Assembly (NCBI RefSeq): GCF_900102495.1
Contig: NZ_FMVQ01000002.1
Coordinates: forward strand, 300,219 to 364,218
Source: Nitrosospira sp. Nl5
GTDB taxonomy: Bacteria > Pseudomonadota > Gammaproteobacteria > Burkholderiales > Nitrosomonadaceae
Length of the DNA: 64,000 nucleotides
Direction of reading: 5' to 3'
Made by a program: the position numbers and the translations under genes. The notes below the pieces were generated by a model. The model had not been told where the DNA came from and ran no database searches. It worked only from the letters and a program-made list of their open reading frames with translations. Shown here piece by piece: positions 19,577-27,132 of the stretch (positions are counted from its first letter, which is position 1; every line of letters starts with the position of its first letter).

Positions 19577-20784
19577 CAAATTACTCCTTCTAATAGATTG
19601 CCCGCATCCGAGCTGGCAGGTACCTCTCCATCGCTTTCCAGGACCACGTCCATGAAGTGATCGTCGAGGCGAATGACGTGCACAGTCTCGCTGACGCGAA
19701 ACAGAATGCCCGAAAGCTCGTCGGCCACGCCGTGAAGCATACCGAGATCATGCGGAAGGATAATGCGCTCGATCATTCGTAGCGTGGTCGAGAGCTTTAC
19801 GCGCTTGTTAAACCCACGAGCGGTTTCGAGTGCGATGTTCACAGCGTCGTCTTGCTCGTTGCTCTGCACTGCCCTTGGAACAAAGAAGACAACCGGAGCA
19901 TCCGGGTCACCGGGGTCGGCAAACGGGTTCGCGCCTGCTGCGGAAATGCTTGCGCCAAGTCCGGCTCCGTCTTGCTGACCTTCCATCACAGAGACTTCCT
20001 GACCATCGCTAGTGACTTCGAAACTCATGACGTTTGGACAGGAATTGCTGTTCACGTGGACATTGAAATCAATCGGCGTTTGGCTGTCACCATTGTCCAA
20101 TACGGGCAGGCTGAGGTCTGGGTCGCCGAGCACGAGTTCCCCGAGTTTTGCCTGAAGATAGGGTGACTGCCCCCAATGTATAGTCGGTTCAATCGTAACC
20201 GCCGGTGAGCCCGGTGTGACTGCCTCAATCGCGCTCCCCAACGCATCTTCCGGGATCGTCGCATAGGACACCCAGAAATTAAACCCGTAGGCCACGGCCT
20301 GGTCGCGTACGAATTCGAGATTGTTGGAGTTTTGTGCGAGCGGGTTTTCGTCCGGGTCAAGCGTGTTGTTTACCGGCGCATCGACTTCCGTGTTCGAAAA
20401 ATCAAGCTTGATGATTTGTTCCATCACATCGTCGACCTGGCCCGACCAGGAGCCTGTAAAATGTCGTCCCGCCATCACGCTTCTGATGTCGACGCCTTTG
20501 TAGAGAATGGTGGATCCGATTCCGCCCTGTGTCTCGTGTGTTTCAATCTCGGTGACTTTGCCTTGAAACAGGACTTGCCAGTTGTCACCCTCGGCAACGC
20601 GGATCAGAACGGCCACCTGGTTGCCGACGGCCAGCAGGCGGTGTTCGGTGTCTTCCCGCCGGTCGGAAATATCGTGCATGAGGATGCTGAAACTGGTTAG
20701 GTCGTTCAACTTGTGCTCGCTGCGCACTTCAAGTACGCAGGCGCGCTGGTTATCGCTCCAGGGCGTTCCACCTGCACCGCTCAC
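19576..20784 (-). CDS. gp27-like hub protein (VgrG N-terminal half)
   Basis: 402 residues from a GTG at 20784. Phage late-control-D/gp27 type: LQAKLGELVLGD, GFNFWVSY and the C-terminal barrel segment. Together with the 181-aa spike gene it makes a split VgrG. The start is uncertain: in-frame codons upstream encode TILSTIKIV, which looks like the genuine first beta-strand of the fold, but the only candidate codons there are CTG or ATA, right after the LysM-gene stop. No clear ribosome binding site precedes the GTG. Confidence 0.8.
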   Translation of the reverse strand: MSGAGGTPWSDNQRACVLEVRSEHKLNDLTSFSILMHDISDRREDTEHRLLAVGNQVAVLIRVAEGDNWQVLFQGKVTEIETHETQGGIGSTILYKGVDIRSVMAGRHFTGSWSGQVDDVMEQIIKLDFSNTEVDAPVNNTLDPDENPLAQNSNNLEFVRDQAVAYGFNFWVSYATIPEDALGSAIEAVTPGSPAVTIEPTIHWGQSPYLQAKLGELVLGDPDLSLPVLDNGDSQTPIDFNVHVNSNSCPNVMSFEVTSDGQEVSVMEGQQDGAGLGASISAAGANPFADPGDPDAPVVFFVPRAVQSNEQDDAVNIALETARGFNKRVKLSTTLRMIERIILPHDLGMLHGVADELSGILFRVSETVHVIRLDDHFMDVVLESDGEVPASSDAGNLLEGVI

Positions 20785-20807
20785 GATTTTGATAGTGGAT
20801 AGTATCG

Positions 20808-21092
20808 TCAGTCCTCGTTTACCGGAATGCGGATGCGGTACTGGAATTGAACAGCATCCGGCAAAAGCCGGGCATTATGAGCGGTGAGCACCCAGAATGC
20901 CTCCGCATCCTTGAGGTAGTGCCAGGCGATGTGGTCGAGCCGTTGTCCCTCTTTCGAGGTATGAGCACCACGATTTTTTTTGAGCGGGATCCTGGCAGGT
21001 AGAACGGCCAGCACCCTATTGCCGCGCCTATCTGTCGTTTTGTAGACATCGGAGTATTTGGAGTAGCGGCTGTTTTTAGTAAAAGTGGCCAT
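20808..21092 (-). CDS. LysM-like tail protein
   Basis: 94 residues; ATG at 21092 behind GGAAA, 9 bases after the adaptor gene. The C-terminal half is a LysM domain: EGQRLDHIAWHYLKDAEAFW and ends in FQYRIRIPVNED. In Afp7 and related proteins the LysM domain is fused to the tube-adaptor domain. Here it is a separate small gene, similar to phage tail protein X. It probably seats the hub inside the tube end. Confidence 0.75.
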   Translation of the reverse strand: MATFTKNSRYSKYSDVYKTTDRRGNRVLAVLPARIPLKKNRGAHTSKEGQRLDHIAWHYLKDAEAFWVLTAHNARLLPDAVQFQYRIRIPVNED

Positions 21093-21101
21093 GAGCGTTT
21101 C

Positions 21102-21800
21102 CTAGATTGGGGCGATGAGGCGCCAGAGTGGTGAGATATCAGCGACGCTGACAATCGCACTCAGGTCCTGTTGAAGGCGCGTATATTCATAGGCTGCGAT
21201 GGCAATTTCGGCGACAACCGAGTTGGCGCAGCGGAATTGGTCAGGCGTCATTACTTTCAGGCTCAGCGTGACGGTTGCACGTACAGGGTAGTAAAGTCGA
21301 TCATGCTGGTGTTCGGTGATCGAGAAAGTCTCGATCTGAACGGGCAATATAATCCTGGTTCCGAGCCAGAGGATCACCGGTGCGATCTCGGGTGGAGTGT
21401 AATCCTGCTCGATATTCGCGAGGTCAGAGAACGAACTGACCAGGTCGCCCAGAAGACCTTTTGAAGGTTCAATCATTTTGCGAAGTGCCGCCAGACGCGC
21501 TTCCACGCTCAGGATGTTGATCGGGATTGCAGAGTTCTTCACAGCGTATGGGTCAAGGATGATCTTGAAGTCCGCGAATGTTTCCGGCACCGTAATCGGC
21601 TGAATACCTGCACCCGGTGCGGGTGCGTTGTTCTCCGTATCCACCTTCCACGGAGTGAAGTTACGGGTCAGCTCGTCGGGGTTTATATCGAACTGAACGA
21701 TGTTGGGAATCGCATTGGCGATACCCGTAATCCCGGAACCCGGGAACAGCTGGATAAGCGCGCCCTGGACACTTTTTTCCGGTAGTTCCGACAGGCTCAT
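21102..21800 (-). CDS. Afp7-type tube/hub adaptor protein
   Basis: 232 residues; ATG overlaps the ATPase stop by 4 bases. The motif IVQFDINPDELTRNFTPW with the following PETFADFKIILDPYAV marks the tube-adaptor domain of eCIS proteins (Afp7 N-terminal part; CIS_tube family). The C-terminal half has a second small beta/alpha region (LPVQIETFSITEHQHD). It bridges the inner tube and the gp27-like hub. The LysM domain normally fused behind it is the next gene. Confidence 0.75.
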   Translation of the reverse strand: MSLSELPEKSVQGALIQLFPGSGITGIANAIPNIVQFDINPDELTRNFTPWKVDTENNAPAPGAGIQPITVPETFADFKIILDPYAVKNSAIPINILSVEARLAALRKMIEPSKGLLGDLVSSFSDLANIEQDYTPPEIAPVILWLGTRIILPVQIETFSITEHQHDRLYYPVRATVTLSLKVMTPDQFRCANSVVAEIAIAAYEYTRLQQDLSAIVSVADISPLWRLIAPI

Positions 21801-23677
21801 GAGCTTGCCCCCATACGTGGTTCCATAACTAGGCTCTCGATCCGTTGGAGTTCACGGGCCGAAGGTAAACGGCCATTGCTCCTTGCCTCGCTGAGTACGG
21901 CCTGACGCAGACTGCAAATATCGGGACCAGACTGACGGAACTGGCCAAGTGCATGTGCATTGAGTACTACGGCTTTAATCCGCGACCCGGAAAGTGAAAA
22001 GCTTTCTGCCAGCAGGTCAGCAAACTGTAACACTTCGCTGGACACACCAAAGGGTACCAGGGCTAGGCGCCAGAGTTCTTTGCGCTCGCCCTTGTCGGGC
22101 AGCTTGAAGTCAAACACCTTGCGAATACGCCGATGCATGGCTTCGTCGATTTCCATCGGGCGGTTGGAGGCGAAGACGACGACCCCTTCGAATTGCGTTT
22201 CGATAAGTTGCAGAAAATATGCGGTGTCGTGATTGTAGGAGCGGGCAATTTCATTGCGCGTTTCGGTCCGTTTGCCAACAATCGCTTCAAACTCATCGAT
22301 GAAGAGCATCGTGCCCGATTTGTTGGCTGCTCGGAAAAGCGAGCGCATATTTTCGGCCGTTTCACCTATGTACTTGCTTGTCAGGCTGGCTGCATCGACG
22401 CGGAAAAGCGGCAACCCGGCTTCACCGGCGAGGACACGTGCGGTCAGAGTTTTGCCTGTGCCCGGCGGTCCCTGCAACAACACGGTTAGCGCACGTTCCT
22501 GAGAATAGACCCGTGCAATCTCTGGATTTTGCCAGAGTTCGGTATGAGCTTCGATCTCGCCAACCAGTTGGCGGAGCTCTTTTTTTAGGCCCGGCTCAAG
22601 CACAAGGTCGTCAAAGCGCATGTTGGTTTTAAGCGGCACCGCCCAATCGGTCAAAGCCTCGGCGTTGATGGCTTCCTGTCGGGCGATAAGTTCGCCCAGA
22701 TTTTCGACCGATGGATCCATAATCTTGTTTGGAGTAAGCCCTTTAATGTTCACGGTTTTTGCAATCGACTTTTCTGTTGCTTCGGGGAACCGGGATTTCA
22801 GCATATATGAGAGCCGGTCACGTCCGGGGCCTGGCACATGGAGCGTAAGGCGCGGAAGATCGGTATAGGCACTTAACCCCAGCCCGCGTTTTGCCATCAC
22901 GCACTGGATGTGCGTTGCAGGTGCCAGCGCGGGTACGAGCATATCAAGCGTGGGTGCGGCCCAAAAAAGAATGGCATTCTGAACCTTGGCGAAACGGTGC
23001 AGTTTCTGAATGTCCTGATCGCTCAAGGCTGATTGGGGTGGCCGTACGGTCAAGACAGGCAAGCTGAGCCTGGTCGAAAGCGTAGCGAGGAAATCCGGAA
23101 TGTCGGCGCCTTCATCAGCATTCAGCAGTACGATTTGCGCAAGGCCTGTTTGCAGCGCGGTAGTCAGCCGATCCAGCTCCCTGTCATACAAGCCGGAAAA
23201 CGCCTTGCTTGCCTTGCCTCCACGGATGAGCCGGCGCAAGAGCCGGGGCTCAAGCCCCGATTTGCCGGCGAGCCACTCCAGCACAGCGAGATCAAGTTCG
23301 AACGCTATGGGCTGACTGGGTCCCATATCACGCGCGTGGGCGAGACGCCATATATTGAGTGCGCTATCGCTGGTATAGATCGGCTCGATACCGTGTCCGA
23401 AACCCTGCCGAAGCAGCAGCTCCGAAACGTATGCGAAGCCGGTCCGGTCTTCGAATTTATCTGATAGCGTCGGGTCGAGGGATTGCGCGATCAGGCAGCG
23501 GAGCATGTCGATCTCTGCGTCCGTCAGCCGAAACACCTCGCAAAGTTTAACGAACCTCGAGTCGCAGCTGTCAGTTGGCCGCGCTTGTTCCTGCCTGTCT
23601 TCGGCCAGGGCGCCTTCGACCGTGCTCATGATCGCGGCGACATCATGCTGGAAGACAGAGGAGAATTTATTACTCAT
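21797..23677 (-). CDS. AAA+ ATPase of the injection system (Afp15-type)
   Basis: 626 residues, ATG overlapping the preceding stop. N-terminal helical and degenerate ATPase-like part (1-300), then a full AAA+ module: Walker A GPPGTGKT (403-410), Walker B TMLFIDEFEA (about 456-465), sensor segment FASNRPMEIDEAMHRR with arginine finger and a C-terminal lid. Cytoplasmic. Every eCIS locus has one; it is thought to aid particle assembly or cargo remodelling rather than sheath recycling, since ClpV features are missing. Confidence 0.9.
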   Translation of the reverse strand: MSNKFSSVFQHDVAAIMSTVEGALAEDRQEQARPTDSCDSRFVKLCEVFRLTDAEIDMLRCLIAQSLDPTLSDKFEDRTGFAYVSELLLRQGFGHGIEPIYTSDSALNIWRLAHARDMGPSQPIAFELDLAVLEWLAGKSGLEPRLLRRLIRGGKASKAFSGLYDRELDRLTTALQTGLAQIVLLNADEGADIPDFLATLSTRLSLPVLTVRPPQSALSDQDIQKLHRFAKVQNAILFWAAPTLDMLVPALAPATHIQCVMAKRGLGLSAYTDLPRLTLHVPGPGRDRLSYMLKSRFPEATEKSIAKTVNIKGLTPNKIMDPSVENLGELIARQEAINAEALTDWAVPLKTNMRFDDLVLEPGLKKELRQLVGEIEAHTELWQNPEIARVYSQERALTVLLQGPPGTGKTLTARVLAGEAGLPLFRVDAASLTSKYIGETAENMRSLFRAANKSGTMLFIDEFEAIVGKRTETRNEIARSYNHDTAYFLQLIETQFEGVVVFASNRPMEIDEAMHRRIRKVFDFKLPDKGERKELWRLALVPFGVSSEVLQFADLLAESFSLSGSRIKAVVLNAHALGQFRQSGPDICSLRQAVLSEARSNGRLPSARELQRIESLVMEPRMGASS

Positions 23678-25026
23678 ACGCTTCCGATCCAGAACGGTTG
23701 GCTGACGCTGTCACGGACCCAGAGCTGAACGTATGCAAGCGTTGTGTCGTCGGTGGCGGTTGGCAGAATAAAATCGAGACTTCGGGCACCGGAAATCGCG
23801 CATTGCCCGTCGGTGAGCGCGCCCAGATTATCGACCACTTCAATTACGGTACCGCCAACAGCGAGGCGAATGAAGGCACTATGCGCGCCGGGCGGCGCCA
23901 TCGCGTTCAGATCGTAGTCACCATCAAGATCGATTCGGAACCGTCGCGGTACCGTTGGCGTGATCGATGCGATATGCGGATTGAGCGTAAATGCAATCCT
24001 GTTAGACGGGATCTCAACCGGCACCTGTGCACCCTCGCGCTCCAGATACTCGGTCTTTGTAACACCAAGCTGTGCCGGTCCCGGTTCGAGGGCCAGCAAT
24101 GTTGGCACGCCGGAGACCAGGCGCTCAACCGAGCTGGCGAATGTGATCACAACGCCGGTACGCTCCGTGCGTATTGCCCAGCCATGTGGTGCATTGTCAG
24201 TGAAGTCTACACGCAGTGTCTCAGTCGTATTACCGACCGGGACCGAGAGATCAACGCCAACAAATTGGTCAATGGACGCGCCCTTCAGGGTGAAGTCGAG
24301 GTCGGTGGGCGCTGCCCCGAGATAGAGCTCGGCAGGGCTCTTTTTGAACTGGCGATCGATCGGGCCATCGACACTCGGGAAACTCGCGGTCACGGTGCTT
24401 TGCATCGAAAACAGTTTCGGGCCCATGTTGGGCACCACGAGTTTTCCGATAGTTAGGATCGGGCTCGCCAGGGAGGTGGGCATTTCCGGCTGCAGCTTCA
24501 CGTTCTTCACTTTGAAATATAGGCTTGGGCGGATCGCACCACCCTCGTACCCGGCCCACACCGTAAGTGCTTCGTTGTCAGATTTCACAACAACCTCAAG
24601 CTCGAATTCGTTACCTTCATCGGTCAGGTTGGTTTCGAAAACCTGGGTGCCGCCGATGAAACGCTCATCGTTGAGTTGCGGATAGTCCAATAATGTGGCG
24701 AGCGCGTGGCCAAGCAGGTCTTGTTCGATCAGGTGCGGTTCGTTGCTCGCGTTGTGATGCGCCGTCAAATGGTAGTAGAGCGTAACCGGTTTGGAAAAGC
24801 TCGCCGGGACCGGCGGGTCAATCGCACTGTTTTCGTGGATAGACTGCTTTCCCTCGGGATGAAAATGAAAAAGGAACACATTCACCATATGCCCCATCGG
24901 CGACACGTCGAGGGGCGACACGGAACTCGTGTTCACTGTCACCATATTGCCGAGCCGCCGCTCAATGTTTTCCTTCAAAAGCGTTTCCAGGCTGCTGGTG
25001 ACATCGGAGAGGTTCGTAACCGCCAT
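23674..25026 (-). CDS. DUF4255 cap/terminator-like protein (Afp16-type N-terminus)
   Basis: 450 residues from ATG 25026 (TGATG with the upstream stop, strong GGAGGGAGG before it). Residues 1-190 are the DUF4255 domain: LSDVTSSLETLLKENI, VNVFLFHFHPEG, LTYHL-like LYYHLTAHHN, YPQLNDERFIGG. DUF4255 proteins cap the tube/sheath (Afp16, Pvc16). Here ~250 extra residues follow with Ig/IPT-like beta pattern (GVTKTEYLEREG, PRRFRIDLDGDYDLNAMAPPG). The extension could decorate the cap end. Confidence 0.8.
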   Translation of the reverse strand: MAVTNLSDVTSSLETLLKENIERRLGNMVTVNTSSVSPLDVSPMGHMVNVFLFHFHPEGKQSIHENSAIDPPVPASFSKPVTLYYHLTAHHNASNEPHLIEQDLLGHALATLLDYPQLNDERFIGGTQVFETNLTDEGNEFELEVVVKSDNEALTVWAGYEGGAIRPSLYFKVKNVKLQPEMPTSLASPILTIGKLVVPNMGPKLFSMQSTVTASFPSVDGPIDRQFKKSPAELYLGAAPTDLDFTLKGASIDQFVGVDLSVPVGNTTETLRVDFTDNAPHGWAIRTERTGVVITFASSVERLVSGVPTLLALEPGPAQLGVTKTEYLEREGAQVPVEIPSNRIAFTLNPHIASITPTVPRRFRIDLDGDYDLNAMAPPGAHSAFIRLAVGGTVIEVVDNLGALTDGQCAISGARSLDFILPTATDDTTLAYVQLWVRDSVSQPFWIGSV

Positions 25027-25886
25027 CACCTCCCTCCCTGCCGGTCCCAGACCGAGGCAAACCGGATCCGACCGATTTGCGACGCTTCTTCGGCACTGCG
25101 TGGAGCGCGCAACGCTACCTGCTCGATACGCGTTTCGTGGTGGTGACGATGGATCTCTTTGACGACCTCACGCGTGACTTCACGTACCGTTTCGGATTCC
25201 AATAGCAAAGGAGCACCTTCATCGGCGGGCTCGAAGTCCGCGGCTGTGATACGTGGCACGGACTCATCCTTTTCCACACCATGAATTTGTGAAAGCGCCT
25301 TCGCCAGATGTGCTTCAAGATCCACCAGTGCGCTACGGTCATGTAATTCCGGCAGGGGTAACGGATCGGGGCTGTCAGGAGCCGCGAGCGGGGCTGAGGG
25401 TTCGACGCCCTCAGCTACTGGTCCGGGTATAGGCGGTGATGCTTCGTGAACATGGATGTGTTCATGCTGATGCGTCACACTAACTGGCGCCGGTTCGAAT
25501 TGGGCCTTCTGAATAACAGGCTCATCAGTGATTTTCGTTTGTTTGGCCTGTGCAACTTTGGCCGGGACCTGTTCTATCACCCGTTCGGTAAGGCGCTCAA
25601 TGCGTTCTGGCGTACTTTTTTCGAGAGGGTCAGGGATAAATAAATCTTGATCAAATTCCTCCGTGGATGGATTGATATCAGGCGAAACAATTGCCGCTGG
25701 AGCTTCCTTGACCCCGGTATGCGATTGAGGCGTTTTGGTGTCAACTGCCGGTTGGGCAGCCGCGACCGGAGACTCGGGTGCTTCAACTTCATGCGTCAAG
25801 GGCATCTCGGCTGGGAAAGAACTTTCCTGGGCTCCATAGTTTTCAATCAGTTTCTCAAAATAGCCTTGCATACCGAAGAACCTCAT
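25026..25886 (-). CDS. Pro/Glu-rich low-complexity protein of unknown role
   Basis: 286 residues, ATG at 25886 overlapping the chaperone-like gene by 4 bases. The first 15 residues (MRFFGMQGYFEKLIEN) look helical. The middle is disordered, rich in Pro, Glu, Ala and His (repeated HH pairs). The end IGRIRFASVWDRQGGR is Arg-rich. No homologue in the Afp gene set is recognised. It could be a disordered tether, a cargo adaptor or a surrogate length ruler, but nothing in the sequence decides. Confidence 0.6.
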   Translation of the reverse strand: MRFFGMQGYFEKLIENYGAQESSFPAEMPLTHEVEAPESPVAAAQPAVDTKTPQSHTGVKEAPAAIVSPDINPSTEEFDQDLFIPDPLEKSTPERIERLTERVIEQVPAKVAQAKQTKITDEPVIQKAQFEPAPVSVTHQHEHIHVHEASPPIPGPVAEGVEPSAPLAAPDSPDPLPLPELHDRSALVDLEAHLAKALSQIHGVEKDESVPRITAADFEPADEGAPLLLESETVREVTREVVKEIHRHHHETRIEQVALRAPRSAEEASQIGRIRFASVWDRQGGR

Positions 25887-26635
25887 TCGCGCCAGCCAGG
25901 CATTGACCGGGTGCCCTGGTTTCGGATTGTTTCGATTAAGGCTGACCGCGTTTGCCGTGAAAGCGCGAGAATCTCATCAAAGCGCCAGTGATAGCTTGAT
26001 GCCAGAATATGAATTTGAGCCAGAAGTACCTTGACCCGCGCTTTGAGCTTCGCGGTGATCCAATCGCGTAGCGCGAAGTGAAAACTTTGCTCGGTGGTGC
26101 AAGCAGGGCAAGCAGCCCTGATGTTTTCTTCCAGGACTGGGCAAGCCCGTTCAAGATACTTCTCAAGCGTGGACAGATCCCCTGGCTCGGGCATCGCGTT
26201 CTTCCAGACCAAACCCACGAGATCGGATTTCTCATTCGCATTCCGAATCATGTCTCGCGTGGGCAGCGCCAAAGGTGCGCCGTTGAAATCCGGTGAGTCG
26301 TGTTTCACAATCTCGGCGGTCAGTGCGCTGATAAAAGTGCGGAGCGAAAACTCGACACCGAAAATCTTCCGGCAAGATCCGCAAGTAATGTTGTGACCAA
26401 CCACGTCGCCAAAATTCCCTATGCAAAAATGCGCAAGCATCAGTTCGAAATCGACAATTGGCAATGCGCCAAGATCCTCGGGCCCGATGAGGCCAACGCC
26501 CGGTTGCACCGCAGCCTCCAGAGCCCGGTCGGGGTCAGCACCAAATTCAAAAAGCAGGTGCTCGTTCAATGGTGCCAGCGTATAGTCCGAACGCCCATCG
26601 GCACCGTAGATGCACCGTCCGCGTACCGTCTTCAT
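25883..26635 (-). CDS. T4 gp26-like baseplate hub assembly chaperone
   Basis: 250 residues; ATG 5 bases after the tube gene stop. Two Cys pairs (CGSC near residue 87 and CPAC near 176) may form a zinc ribbon in the middle. The C-terminal segment SSYHWRFDEILALSR followed by ALIETIR is the typical end of T4-family baseplate hub assembly chaperones found in tailed phages and CIS loci. It probably helps hub or tube assembly and need not be in the final particle. Confidence 0.65.
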   Translation of the reverse strand: MKTVRGRCIYGADGRSDYTLAPLNEHLLFEFGADPDRALEAAVQPGVGLIGPEDLGALPIVDFELMLAHFCIGNFGDVVGHNITCGSCRKIFGVEFSLRTFISALTAEIVKHDSPDFNGAPLALPTRDMIRNANEKSDLVGLVWKNAMPEPGDLSTLEKYLERACPVLEENIRAACPACTTEQSFHFALRDWITAKLKARVKVLLAQIHILASSYHWRFDEILALSRQTRSALIETIRNQGTRSMPGWRE

Positions 26636-26640
26636 TTATG

Positions 26641-27120
26641 TCACTTCGGTTCGAGATACGTCGTTATCGCGTATTCATGCTGTATAGTGAACGACAAAAA
26701 CGTGTTTGCCTCGGCATTGGAATCGAGTGCATCCCAGGCAATGGAGGTAGGCAGACAGTAAAAAAGCTCGTGCTTGATCCGTCGACGCATCTGGCTGTCA
26801 TTCACGTAGATAATAATGTTCTTCTTCATCTCGTCGATCGACACCTTCCCCGCACTGATTGGGTCGTGGACGAATCCAAACCAGTTGATCAGGGCGACAT
26901 CCAAGATCTGGGCCTGCTTGATCTCGCATGCCTCATAAGTAACTGCACCGGGGCTAAAAACTGAATGAAGTTGGGTTCCGCTTTTCGAAGGGTTCGCCGC
27001 AACGGTGCTTTTGATCGCGCCGATCGACGTGATCGCGGCCACAAGAGCTTGATCAAGGTACATCTCGAAGTAAGCATTGGTGAGCGGGACCGAACGGACG
27101 GTAACTGGTACAATTGCCAT
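26641..27120 (-). CDS. Tail tube protein (gp19/Afp1-type)
   Basis: 159 residues; ATG at 27120 after AGGAGG, 12 bases behind the sheath gene. Position next to sheath and the pattern YFEMYLDQ ... VTYEACEIKQAQILD ... YCLPTSIAWDALDSNAEANTF ... FTIQHEYAITTYL fit a tube protomer, with C-terminal strand pairing as in gp19-like proteins. Only one tube gene is present, where Afp/PVC have two. Forms the hollow inner tube through which cargo passes. Confidence 0.8.
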   Translation of the reverse strand: MAIVPVTVRSVPLTNAYFEMYLDQALVAAITSIGAIKSTVAANPSKSGTQLHSVFSPGAVTYEACEIKQAQILDVALINWFGFVHDPISAGKVSIDEMKKNIIIYVNDSQMRRRIKHELFYCLPTSIAWDALDSNAEANTFLSFTIQHEYAITTYLEPK

Positions 27121-27132
27121 GTGAGCCTCCTG

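Noticed and set aside
2411..25991. Many plus-strand open frames opposite the eCIS operon
   Set aside because: They are shadows of the minus-strand genes: compositionally odd, without ribosome sites, and matched by strong family motifs on the other strand.
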